Of a stretch of 64,000 nucleotides of DNA, positions 55,082 through 64,000 are shown in pieces. Below the pieces are notes generated by a model. That model did not search any database. It saw only the letters and a program-made list of their open reading frames with translations, and was not told the origin of the DNA. Every line of letters begins with the position of its first letter. Position 1 is the first letter of the stretch. Source of the DNA: Tremella fuciformis (taxonomy: Eukaryota > Basidiomycota > Tremellomycetes > Tremellales > Tremellaceae); NCBI GenBank assembly GCA_032768795.1, contig CP136493.1, positions 620,001-684,000 of the forward strand, read 5' to 3'. The position numbers and the translations under genes were made by a program.

Positions 55082-55399
55082 CGACGGAAATAGGTGGTAC
55101 GCTCACATGAGCTTGACTCATCTTCGAGTAACCTCGTCGAGGCTACTCGATCCTCGACGAGGTTGTGCCTCGACGAGGTTCACCCTCGACGAGGCAGAGA
55201 AGCTGCCACCAACGATAACTCCGCTTATAACGCCGACACCCTCGACGACCTTGTAGAATGCCGCCGCCTGTTGCCCTCCTCATCACTCATAGCAAGTGCT
55301 GAGCGGGCAACAGGTAAGTCCGAATGCATCACTCATAGCAAGTGCTGAGCGGGCAACAGGTGACCGGAATCCCATTGCCTCAGAGCTAAGATTCCGTCG
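55082..55399 (+). repeat. copia copy 2, 3' LTR
   Basis: By eye identical to 50407-50724; polypurine tract GAGGGGAGG at 55073-55081. Confidence 0.92.
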
Positions 55400-55801
55400 T
55401 TGACAATACTCCCCGCCACTTGATCAAGCAAGGCTAGACTCAACGAGCTGTCCAGGAGGAATTGGGTCACAGGATGAGAGTTGAGAGTGCGCATACATTC
55501 AATAGTAGCTACTTTTGACGATTCAATGAAGACTGACCTGATCTTCGCATTCTCTTCAGGGGTATCATGATAGAAGCTGGAGACTAGATCAGTCAGCCAA
55601 TCAGCAACTTCATATTGCCCTTCCTCTCGATGCTGTGTCCTCCTATCTTTATATACTCCCAGTCAACCTCCGCTCACCTTCAATACCATAGGTCTGAGCT
55701 ACATTTCCTGTGATTACTGACATTGGCATGATCTGCCCAACTTCCTCAGCAAGTGCGTCGAGGGAAACACTGCTAGCGGTGGGGGTTGAGCTGTTACTCA
55801 T

Positions 55802-56394
55802 TGTTGCTGGATGAATTGAGCAGGAGGCCAATCTCAGGGAAAGACAGCTTATTCTGGTGGAAAACAGGGTTGGAGAAGAAACACTCTCTTCTACACTCAT
55901 GGCCTTGCCTCTATTTATGTCTTTCTAGGGGCTTTGCTTCCGTTCATCCACATTGCACCAATCTTTGCATAATTCAATTCAGCAAGTCCCAATTGCCAAT
56001 GTCAAGTTTGCCTATTACAAGGTTGCCAATGACAAAATCATAAGTCTGCCACTGACCATTTTGACTGAAATCTGAATGATGTTACAACTTGCCAATCCCT
56101 GGATTACGATTTTTTTGGCCTGATCAGCCCCTCTTTTCGTTTCTCGCCGTTGTTGCAGCATGGGTTTGGGCAACAATTGCATTCCGGCCTGCCTGGGCGG
56201 GTTGGGATACAATCCAAAACGTCCATTGTACTTGCATATCCTCCCGGGTTCTCGCTCTCTCTCCTCCTGGATCCTCCCCATCCTTCCTCTCAGTCCTGAG
56301 ACAATTGTGGGTGGGCGGTTGTTTGATGATGGCAACAACAGCTGCAGCAACAAGGGTGCTGGTGGCCGCAAACAGTGACGGTTGAGAGGGTGTC
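55802..56394. other. AT-rich sequence without a supported gene
   Basis: Presumed 5' flank of the split gene; no repeat ends recognised before the LTR at 56395. Confidence 0.4.
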
Positions 56395-56839
56395 TGTAGT
56401 GGACCGCCCCTCTGACACTCTGCCTCTCCCCTACATGACTAGGAGAAAGCCCCACAGCCTCTGCCTTTGCCCCTCAGCCGACATTCAATCCGACATCTAC
56501 CGACATACCCACGAGTACTGTCATGACCCAACAAGCTGCTTAGAGCGACAGGGGCACAGCTCCTATGAAGAAGAGATCTTACTCTGATGAGATCCCCAGC
56601 CAGCCGATGACCCGACGCAGCCAATATACCACATCGCCTCATTGATTGACAGCGTCGGCCCATCGAACGACGTAGTCAGGACATTGTTTGATTAGCTCAA
56701 TTCCTCGTTTGACCATGTCAATCTATTACTGACACAGTCTTTATTGAAGCACCTTTTCCGACCTAGCCTCGTAACGATAGCGGAGAATGGGAGATGGACA
56801 GGAGAATGTCACCTGGGCGCAAGGGATATATACCCCCTC

Positions 56840-58366
56840 TATAGTGGACCGCCCCTCTGACGCTCTGCCTGTCCCCTACATGACTAGGAGAAAGCCCTAC
56901 GGCCTCTGCCTTTGCCCCTCATCCGACATTCAGTCCGACATCAACCGACATACCCATGAGTATGCCCGACGCCGTATCCGATCCACCATCCTCAGGCCTG
57001 ATGCCCAAATCACAGCCTGGCTCACCTCGGACCCACCTACGATACAATACGACCTTACCCAACACATCATCCGACCTAGGATCCCCAGCTCTCATGCCTG
57101 ATCCTGCACCATTCAACAATCGTGCTCCACTCACACTAATACGGCTGATGTCTGGACAATCCGTAGCAGACCCTTAAGCCACACCCGTTTCCTTCCCGTG
57201 TCTCCCGTAGAATAGTTTCCTCTTGTAGTAGATTCTCCTTCCGTACTTCTCAGCCGCGCCACGATATTGTACGTACACCGTACGTACTCCGTAGATTCCT
57301 CAGCCTGACTTTCATGTATATAAACCAGGCCTGAGAGAGAGAACCCATCATCATCTCCTCTTCTCCTACTTGTCTCACTCCCGACTCCCCACTGTTCTTC
57401 ACTCCTCTCTCTCTCTCTCTCTCAGAGTCTGGGCTCTGCCCTTCTACTTAACTGACTTACTGATTAGTGTTGCTCTGTGTAAAGGTTCAGGTCAGCTGTG
57501 TTGAGAAACAGTTTACCTTCTTCCTAACATATAATAAAGCCAGCCTCTGTCTGTAAGACTGATAGCTGTGTTGGGTTCCTTCGCGATAGTCAATGTCACA
57601 CAGAGCAACACTAGTAAGTAAGTCAGTTAGGAAAAGTAGGAGGGCAGAGCCAAGACTCTGAGAGAGAGAGAGGAGTAGAGAGGAGTGGGGAGTCGGGAGT
57701 GAGAGGAATAGAAGAAGAGGAGGTGATGATGGGTTCTCTCTCTCAGGCCTGGTTTATATACATGAAAGTCAGGCTGAGGAATCTACGGAGTACGTACGGT
57801 GTACGTACGATATCGTGGCGCGGCTGAGAAGTACGGAAGGAGAATCTACTACAAGAGGAAACTATTCTACGGGAGACATGGGGAGGAAACAGGCGTGGCT
57901 TAAGGGTCTGCTACGGATTGTCCAGACATCAGCCGTATTAGTGTGAGTGGAGCACGATTGTCGAATGGTGCAGGATCAGGCATGAGAGCTGAGGATCCTA
58001 GGTCGGATGGTGTGTCGGGTAAGGTTGTTTTGTATCGTAGGTGGGTCCGAGGTGAGCCAGGCTGTGATTTGGGCATCAGGCCTGAGGATGGTGGATCGGA
58101 TACGGCGTCGGGTGTACTCGAAGGTATGTCGATTGATGTCGGAATGAATGTCGGATGAGGGGCAAAGGCAGAGGCCGCAGGGCTTTCTCTTAGTCATGTA
58201 GGGGACAGGCAGAGCGTCAGAGGGGCGGTCCACTACACTCTGTGTGACATTGACTATCGCGAAGGAACACAACACAGCTATCAGTCTTACAGACAGAGGC
58301 TGGCATTATTATATGTAAGGAAGAAGGTAGACTGTTTCCACACACAGCTGACCTGAACCTTTACAC
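56840..58366 (+). mobile_element. Third level: solo LTR, family X, interrupted
   Basis: Ends TATAGTGGACC (first bases mutated from TGTAG) and CCTTTACA, with CCCTC duplications (56835-56839 and 58367-58371). It is split by the inner X copy. Confidence 0.82.
57478..58237 (-). mobile_element. Innermost solo LTR, family X, 760 bp
   Basis: Plus-strand ends TGTAAAGG and CCACTACA, with CTCTG duplications (57473-57477 and 58238-58242). Opposite in orientation to its host copy, so 56840-58237 forms a long inverted repeat of roughly 640-bp arms. Confidence 0.88.
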
Positions 58367-58820
58367 CCTCTGTTTCCGTGAGGAACCCTTCTCTCCAAGG
58401 ATCAAAATATCTTTAGTCTGGTAGCTCGCCTCATCTTGTAGTTCTCACACTCCTTCCAGTGTGACTTGTAGTTTTGTCTTGCACCCTCTTGCTGCTACCA
58501 GTCTCCCGTCACGTCACCACAGACCTCTCACCTCTGTCACCACCAGTAGCTTGCCGGATCCTTCCAAGCTACCACTTGTCGTCCACTCACCAATCACTTT
58601 GAGGCTTACCTCCTCTGTGTAAGTACCACCTTAACCTGTCTTAAACCATCTTAATCGCCCCTGTCTCCATTTGTATACTCAAGGTCTGGTGGGGACAGGC
58701 CCGTGACAAGTACACCCGACGCCGTATCCGATCCACCATCCTCAGGCCTGATGCCCAAACCACAGCCTGGCTCACCTCGGACCCACCTACGATACAATAC
58801 AACCTCAACAGAAATAGGTG

Positions 58821-59209
58821 TGTCACGTCAGCGATGCCTCCATGATCACCAGTGCACGCCTACAACCTTCGTCCCAGCCCAGCACGCCTTTCAGACACGT
58901 GAGCCTATCATCGATCCTCAAGTAGCTTCGACGAGCCTTGTGTAGCCTCAACAACTCTAGAGCTCGAGCCTTGTCGTTGGTGTTTCAAGGAGAAAGCCCG
59001 AGGCGGTGCAGAGGAGGCCACGGGTGATATATATACAAGTCCTCACCCGTAGACCGTCCTTAGCACCGTGGTATTGAGTCCCATGGATAGAAAGTAACGG
59101 CGCAGCCGTGTTGTTGACGCACGAGAGGCCGTAGGACACACCTTCTCGTGGAGGACAGAGACAGATCGACAGAGAGCACGTGTGAGAGGGCATCTCAGTC
59201 GACGACCGG
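58821..59209 (-). mobile_element. LTR, family Y, missing its last 15 bp
   Basis: Begins TGTCACGTCAGCG on the plus strand and ends GACGACCGG where the next copy starts directly. Confidence 0.7.
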
Positions 59210-59658
59210 TGTCACGTCGGCCAAGCCTCCATGATCACCAACGCACGCCTATGAGTCTCGTCCCAGCCCAGCACGCGTTTCAGACACGTAAGCCTATCGT
59301 CAATCCTCGAGTAGCCTCGACGACGCTCGAGTAGCCTCGACGACTCTAGAGCTTGAGTCTCGCCGTTGGTGTTTCAAGGAGAAAGCCCGAGGCGGTGCAG
59401 AGGAGGCCACGGGTGATATATATACAAGTCCTCACCCGTAGACCGTCTTAGCACCGTGGTATTGAGTCCCATGGATAGAGAGTAACGGCGCAGCCGTGTT
59501 GTCGATGCACGAGAGGCTGTAGGACACACCTTCTTGTGGAGGACAGAGATAGATCGACAGAGAGCACGTGTGAGAGGGCATATCAGTCGACGACTGGCCT
59601 GGCCCCGTGAAAGGCTGTAAGCGTGTGTTGGTGATCATTGAGGCGTGGCCGATGTGAC
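59210..59658 (-). mobile_element. LTR, family Y, second tandem copy, plus a Y end fragment
   Basis: 59210-59610 runs TGTCACGTCGGCC to GGCCCCGTGA. It is followed by 59612-59658, the 3' end of a plus-oriented Y (GGCGTGGCCGATGTGACA). Confidence 0.65.
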
Positions 59659-60409
59659 AACTTGTTACTTGTAGTCTTCATAGGGTCTGCACTTGACTTC
59701 ACCCATTTTCCTTGGCTTGCCCTTAGATCCTTCCAAGCCATTCCGGATAGTGACACCTCTGTCAGACCTCCTCACTGAGATTCTCCTCTGCATACCAGGC
59801 AGACACTCAGTAAACCTTTGCCATCTTGTCATGAATCAACCCATAGGAGAAATAGTATTAGAATCAGGATCCAAGAAATAGAGTAAAGTCCGGAACTTAA
59901 GGGTCACATTCGTAGAAGCTGCACAGAAGTTGCTCAGCACCTGCACAGCATCTGCTTAAAACCTGCGTAGCACTTACTTAGAACTTACTTAGCACTTGCT
60001 TAGAACCTGCTTAGCACTTGCTCAGCACCTGCGGAGCACCTGCTCAGCGCCATTCGTAGAATCTCCTCAGTGTTCTGGGTGGCAAATTCATAGTTCTTAG
60101 CAATCTGGTGAAAGGGATATAAGCAGGCCTGTTTGCCGCTGAAGACCTTTTCCCCAGTTATGGATCAAAAGTCATTCCCTTGTCTCTCTTCCTAGTCCCA
60201 GTCCCCCAGTCCTCCAGACCACGTCCAGTGCAACCCTGCGCCATCATTCTGTTACACAGAGAGGCAAGACAGCAGACAAGCCAGAGACTAGTTGTCACGC
60301 TGGGGTCGGATGTACGAGGAGTGACCTTGAGGGTTGAGGGGGTAGTCTCTGGCTTGTCTGAACAAGGGTGACTGAGGGTACTGAGGTTGTTGGGTTAGAA
60401 CCAACTGTG
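59659..60409. other. AT-rich spacer with a degenerate tandem array
   Basis: 59916-60050 is an array of about 10-11-bp units of the form CTTGCTTAGCAC/CCTGCTCAGCAC. The rest has no supported gene. Confidence 0.6.
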
Positions 60410-61070
60410 TGTCACGGGCCTGTCCCCACCAGACCTAGACTATACAAATGGAGACAGGGGCGAATAAGACGGTTTAAGGTGGTACTTACACAGAGGAGGT
60501 AAGCCTCAAAGTGATTGGTGAGTGGACGACAAGTGGTAGCTTGGAAGGATCCGGCAAGTTACTGGTGGTGGCGAAGGAGGTGGGTCTGTGGTGACGTGAC
60601 AAAAGACTGATAGCGCAAGGAGGGTGCAAGTCAAGACTACAAGTCACACTAGAAGAAGTGTGAGGCTATGAGTGAGCTATCAGACTAGAGATATTTTGAT
60701 CCTTGGGAAAAGGATTCTTCACGGTCAGCGGAGGGGGTATATATCCCCTTCACTTGGCGACGTTTCTCCTGTCCATCCGTCAGTATCTCCCATCGTTACG
60801 AAGGCCCGTCGGATCCGATGATATCTCCCCCTCTCCTTCTGACATCATAAGAGAGGATGGTTGATGCTGTGGCGAGAGAGCGATGTCCTAGGCTGCTCGT
60901 GTCGAGAACATATCTTCATCGTGTCGAAAACATATCTTCATCGTATCGATGATACGATGTTGTTGATTCGATGAACCGAGGTAATCTCCTGGCTTGGGAT
61001 CTGGTGATTCTGAAACATTCTGTCGCTTTCTGTTGCTTCCCATGTCTTGCTGGGTCATGACATTGTAACA
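60410..61070 (-). mobile_element. LTR, family W
   Basis: Begins TGTCACGGGCCTGTCCCC on the plus strand and ends near GGGTCATGACATTGTAACA. It matches the reverse of 56519-58707 outside the nested insertions. No target duplication was found. Confidence 0.7.
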
Positions 61071-61852
61071 GGATCCCGCCTAGCCATCTGTTCACAATCA
61101 CCAGTACCCTCGATCATTATCACACCGGCGAAAGAGCTTCAGCATGCTCCTGCTGCGACTGAGCTCAGAACACACAATCAAATGGATCCAACAGCGAATG
61201 AGCTACATGCGCAGTCCGCAACGAACGGTCAAATGAACCAATTTTGGCTAGAAGCTTGCCAGGTCGGTAGCCTGTCCATTTGAGCCTCATTCCCTTTCCT
61301 TGACCCTCACGGGCCTATCACCGTGACTGACCCCGTTCAAACGCTACCCGAGTTTGCATTTCTCGGGTCGTCCGGCTCGAAGGCATTCTCTTCTCCCAAT
61401 GCTTGTACACCCCAGGCATATGAGGTCAGCGCTGTCGATTACGACAGTGAGCATCCGGCGACCAACAAGCATTTTATCGCTGATCGGAAACAGTCATCGT
61501 TCAATGCCTATTACGTCGATATAAGTAAAGCCAGGGGTGGGCACTGCACACGACAACGTCACCTCCAAGCACGCAGCCTGAGAGGCGAAGCAAGGATTGT
61601 TTTCGCGCTTCACGCGTTTTCGTTCGTTGGCAGTCAACATGAGTCGGGAGAGAGGTGGGGGCGCGCGCCTGCAAGTAGTAGATTGCAACATTCCGATGGC
61701 GAGATTGAGACTCCGGGGAAGTAGTCCAGAGTCACTATCCCTCTACATTCATCTGTCTTGGCCTATGGTCTACCAGAGATACCTCCTGAAGTGAGGAAGC
61801 CGGGCAGGTTTCAGACCTCTTCAATACTGATGCCAGCCGCGATTTTGTCCGG
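61071..61852. other. Intergenic, no supported gene
   Basis: Several short frames, none with coding character or a matching partner exon. Confidence 0.4.
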
Positions 61853-63952
61853 TCATGCACCGAGCGGCAGACCAGCGTTCACATTGCTGATTGTACTTGA
61901 CTCGTGTTTCGATTTCCATATGTCAGGATGTGGCTTTGTACGACTCGTGGGTACTGCCCAGTCCAAATGAGCGTAGCAATCAGACATAGAGTGTGCCTGG
62001 CGTGACTCGATAGGTGTCCCGGCGTATGATAGTGCAGTGTCCATCTCGGCAGTCGTGACCCAGACGATTGGAAGGCCAAGCTCAACAAGGACGGCGTACA
62101 TAGTCGTACCTCGGAATGTGCGGTCTTGGTTCTGCAGTACTCTCATAGAGGCGACATCGTCGGCGGGCTCAATATTCTCGGCAGCTTTGCTTTGCAGGGT
62201 ACCAGTGGAGCGACAGGTCGGGGAAGAGCCAGATGCGGAGGGGAGGCATTTGGCGCCAACATGGCAGTCTTGAGCATCCTCTCGGCCGCCGGATTCCCGC
62301 GTCTCGCTGACGTCCTGTCCAGGAGCAGTATCGGGAAGACTGGCAGGCCGAGCCTGACCCGGTCCCCCGGCAGACCCGCCCGGTCCGCCTGAACCGGCTA
62401 CCCCTCCTCCGCCCCCATCAGGCCTGCCTTCATCGTCGAACTGCCTTTCAAACGTTTGATCGTTCGCATGTTCCAGCAGCTCGGCATAAACGCGTGTTAG
62501 AGCGGGTTTCTTGTCCTTTCTGGCGCCCTGTACCGCGAATGCCAATGTGGGGTCGATAAGAGGGCGAGGGTCAGGGTCTACACACGACCCAACGGCCGAT
62601 ATGGAATGCACTTGGACGGTGTCAGCACGGGTGGGAAGAGCCTCGGAAGTAGAGGAGCGGTCGGTATCAGCCTCATCGCCAGTTTCAGTTGCACTCCCGG
62701 AGCTGGATGGCCCACATCCAGCTGAAAAAGGCCGTTCAAAGTCCGTGCTCGCAAGCCCGAGATGACTCGACACGGCGGAATAGACGAGACTGGGCAGGGT
62801 CAAGGCTCGATCCCGCGCCAGAGTGATGAAGTCGACGATGCGCAGAATAGCCTCCGTGTTGGGCTTCACAGAGGGAGTTGGTCGTGAAGGGTCACGGAGA
62901 CCATATCGGCCGTCAAAAGAGATCATTGCCCAGGGATTTGGCAGATGCAGGTGAAGCGGCTCATCCAGTGGGAGCTCGTCCAGGGTCATGTGCCTAGGAT
63001 GCCGCTCGACAAAACTGGATTCCATCTCGACAAAGAACAAGTGGCCGTTGTAGATGATCCGGCTGCAGAAGATGTTTTCTTTCCCTGGACCGCCAATGCC
63101 GCTGAGAGCCAAGAGGCCGAGGTTGTTGCCGCATTGTTCGTAGCTGGTAGCGAGATAGATGAGGACCTGGCAGAGCGCCTGGAGCACATTTTGCCGTTTG
63201 AGTTCGGCCACAATTGACGCGATACATGCCACACGGGCGAGTTTGCGCAGCCGCTTGCGTTGTTGCTCATCTGACAGTGATTCCGAAGGACTGATCGGCC
63301 TGGGGGGGGCCGTGGAGTTGTCCATAGGTTCGCTCGCGGCCGCGAAGCCGACCAGATCGGCGGTGCCGATTGCGTGCCGAACGAAGGAGCGTTGCGAGGG
63401 CGTGAGTGACGCAGAGGTGGCTCGCGATGACACACTTGAGGTGGTGCTGGATGATGAGGTGGGGAGCACTGTACTGGGTCAGCGTGGTGATGAAAATAGC
63501 TCAAGAAGGTGGCACATGCGTTGGTCAAGTCGGTCGTACATCCACTTGACTGTCGTTTGAGCTTTGGTGTCCCAGAATCCTGCGCCACCTTCGCACTCGA
63601 GCCTAGCCAGGTTAAAAGCCGGCAGACAGTCCACGTAGTTCTCTCCCTTCTCCAGCGCTTCGCTCGCGGTGCCCCATATGAGCTGCCAAAGCTGGTTCAT
63701 CGCGGGTTGAAATTCCGTCGCCTCGCCACCCTGCCTGCTCCGAAGGACAGCCGATATCTTCTGTCTGTACTCGAGGGAAAGCTCCTGGAAAGGATTTATC
63801 GCCATTGCTGTCGGCGTCCGGACGGGGGTGAGGGGTCCAAGGGTGCGGAAGGAGATCCATTGTTGATTTTGACCCGATCCGACAGGCAAGGGTGAGACCA
63901 CTTGGTCGCGATGCACCAGTGTACGTTCCGACTCGCCGGAGAGGCGCGACAT
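61853..63952 (-). CDS. Unidentified protein, about 685 aa
   Basis: Exons 63516-63952 and 61853-63473, joined by a 42-nt intron (GTGCCA...CTGACCCAG), which gives WMYDRLDQR-I-TVLPTSSSS with open frame. The N-terminal domain (YRQKISAVLRSRQ, NQLWQLIWGTASEALEKGEN) is helical. A Ser/Thr linker follows, then a folded region with LRKLARVACIASIVAELKRQ and CSRIIYNGHLFFVEMESSFV. A Gly-rich low-complexity segment (GRPDGGGGGVAGSGGPGGSA) follows, and a final domain (TMYAVLVELGLPIVWVTTAE). No family recognised. The ATG at 63952 is the only start visible; the gene might extend beyond the window. Confidence 0.55.
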
Positions 63953-64000
63953 TATGCTGGATGGATTGGGGGGAGGGACGAAGTGATGAAGCGATGACTG

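Larger units (their letters stand above)
50407..55399 (+). mobile_element. Ty1/copia retrotransposon, copy 2 (young, frame broken)
   Basis: LTRs 50407-50724 and 55082-55399 appear identical over 318 bp and both have the 46-bp duplication. A perfect TTGAC target duplication flanks the element (50402-50406 and 55400-55404). It is the same family as copy 1, with many scattered substitutions. A 61-nt gap at 52183/52184 separates Gag-PR from the rest of Pol. Confidence 0.93.
50299..55801 (-). pseudogene. Unidentified gene split by copia copy 2
   Basis: Without the copia element and one TTGAC copy, a minus-strand frame reads across the junction. Exon 1 is 55678-55801 (MSNSSTPTASSVSLDALAEE). A short intron (55647-55677) follows, then coding from 55646 to 55405, continuing 50406-50299 to TGA. 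Examples from exon 2: EEGQYEVADWLTDLVSSFYH, FLLDSSLSLALLDQVAGSIV, then, past the insertion, NHKIARRMCEEGFWAKEDIL. It predicts a helical, soluble protein of about 160 aa. No family recognised. The uninterrupted frame on both sides shows the insertion broke a real coding region. The proposed intron is only 31 nt, so that splice is tentative. Confidence 0.55.
56519..58707 (+). mobile_element. Second level: solo LTR, family W, interrupted
   Basis: Ends TGTCATGACCCAAC and GGCCCGTGACA; target duplication AGTAC. It contains 56840-58371 as an insertion. It is related to 60410-61070 (reverse) and shares blocks such as GATCAAAATAT with the gypsy LTR at 22953-23622. Confidence 0.8.
56395..58808 (+). mobile_element. 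Outermost solo LTR of a nest: family X, interrupted, 3' truncated
   Basis: 56395-56518 begins TGTAGTGGACCGCC. The sequence resumes at 58713 after the inserted LTR W and stops near 58808. AGTAC occurs on both sides of the insertion (56514-56518 and 58708-58712). Confidence 0.75.

Noticed and set aside
1..64000. tRNA, rRNA or other structured RNA genes
   Set aside because: No convincing tRNA cloverleaf or rRNA segment was recognised by eye; a covariance-model scan would be decisive and could not be run.

Overview
The window looks like a nuclear chromosome segment of a basidiomycete yeast, most likely a tremellomycete. This is inferred from dense genes, many 40-50 nt GT-AG introns with CTGAC/CTGAT branch sites, and single-copy eukaryotic genes (MED16, CKS1, UBC6, a MET30-type F-box/WD40 protein, THOC7, VMA10, RPP2, mitochondrial uS5). 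Gene models were joined by hand from splice sites and family landmarks; there is no transcript evidence.

Layout. 1-770: 5' part of a RING-CH (RINGv) protein gene. 816-8047: two head-to-tail Helitrons, a 6.55-kb autonomous RepHel element and a 682-bp non-autonomous relative lying exactly against its 5' end; together they fill the divergent promoter between the RING-CH gene and VMA10 (8212-8932). 9-24.9 kb: transposon island with solo LTRs of at least four families (called X, Y, Z, V here), a Ty1/copia element with an intact 1430-aa polyprotein (16566-21589), a gag-only Ty3/gypsy remnant (21590-23622) and several unfamiliar small genes. 25-49 kb: core gene block: an intronless MmgE/PrpD enzyme, two unidentified genes, RPP2, CKS1, MED16, MET30-like, two tiny membrane-protein genes, a second 683-bp Helitron, uS5m, UBC6, an unidentified gene, a cadherin-like membrane protein and THOC7. 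49.1-61.1 kb: second transposon island, with a young copia copy (50407-55399) that split an unidentified gene, and a four-level nest of solo LTRs (56395-58808). 61.8-64 kb: one unidentified 685-aa gene.

Most notable observations. (1) The intact copia element has a 61-nt GT...AG stretch between protease and integrase. The second copy lacks exactly that stretch. Removing it ends translation about ten codons later, giving a Gag-protease protein. This fits alternative splicing controlling the Gag:Pol ratio, with the second copy reverse-transcribed from a spliced RNA. (2) The tandem Helitrons have mapped ends, hairpins and a shared 9-bp subterminal inverted repeat. (3) UBC6 is split into 11 exons, including coding micro-exons of 9, 14 and 12 nt; a 10-nt micro-exon encodes the RING-CH histidine, and the first coding exon of VMA10 is only the ATG. 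(4) Several solo LTRs keep perfect 5-bp target duplications, so the order of insertions can be read.
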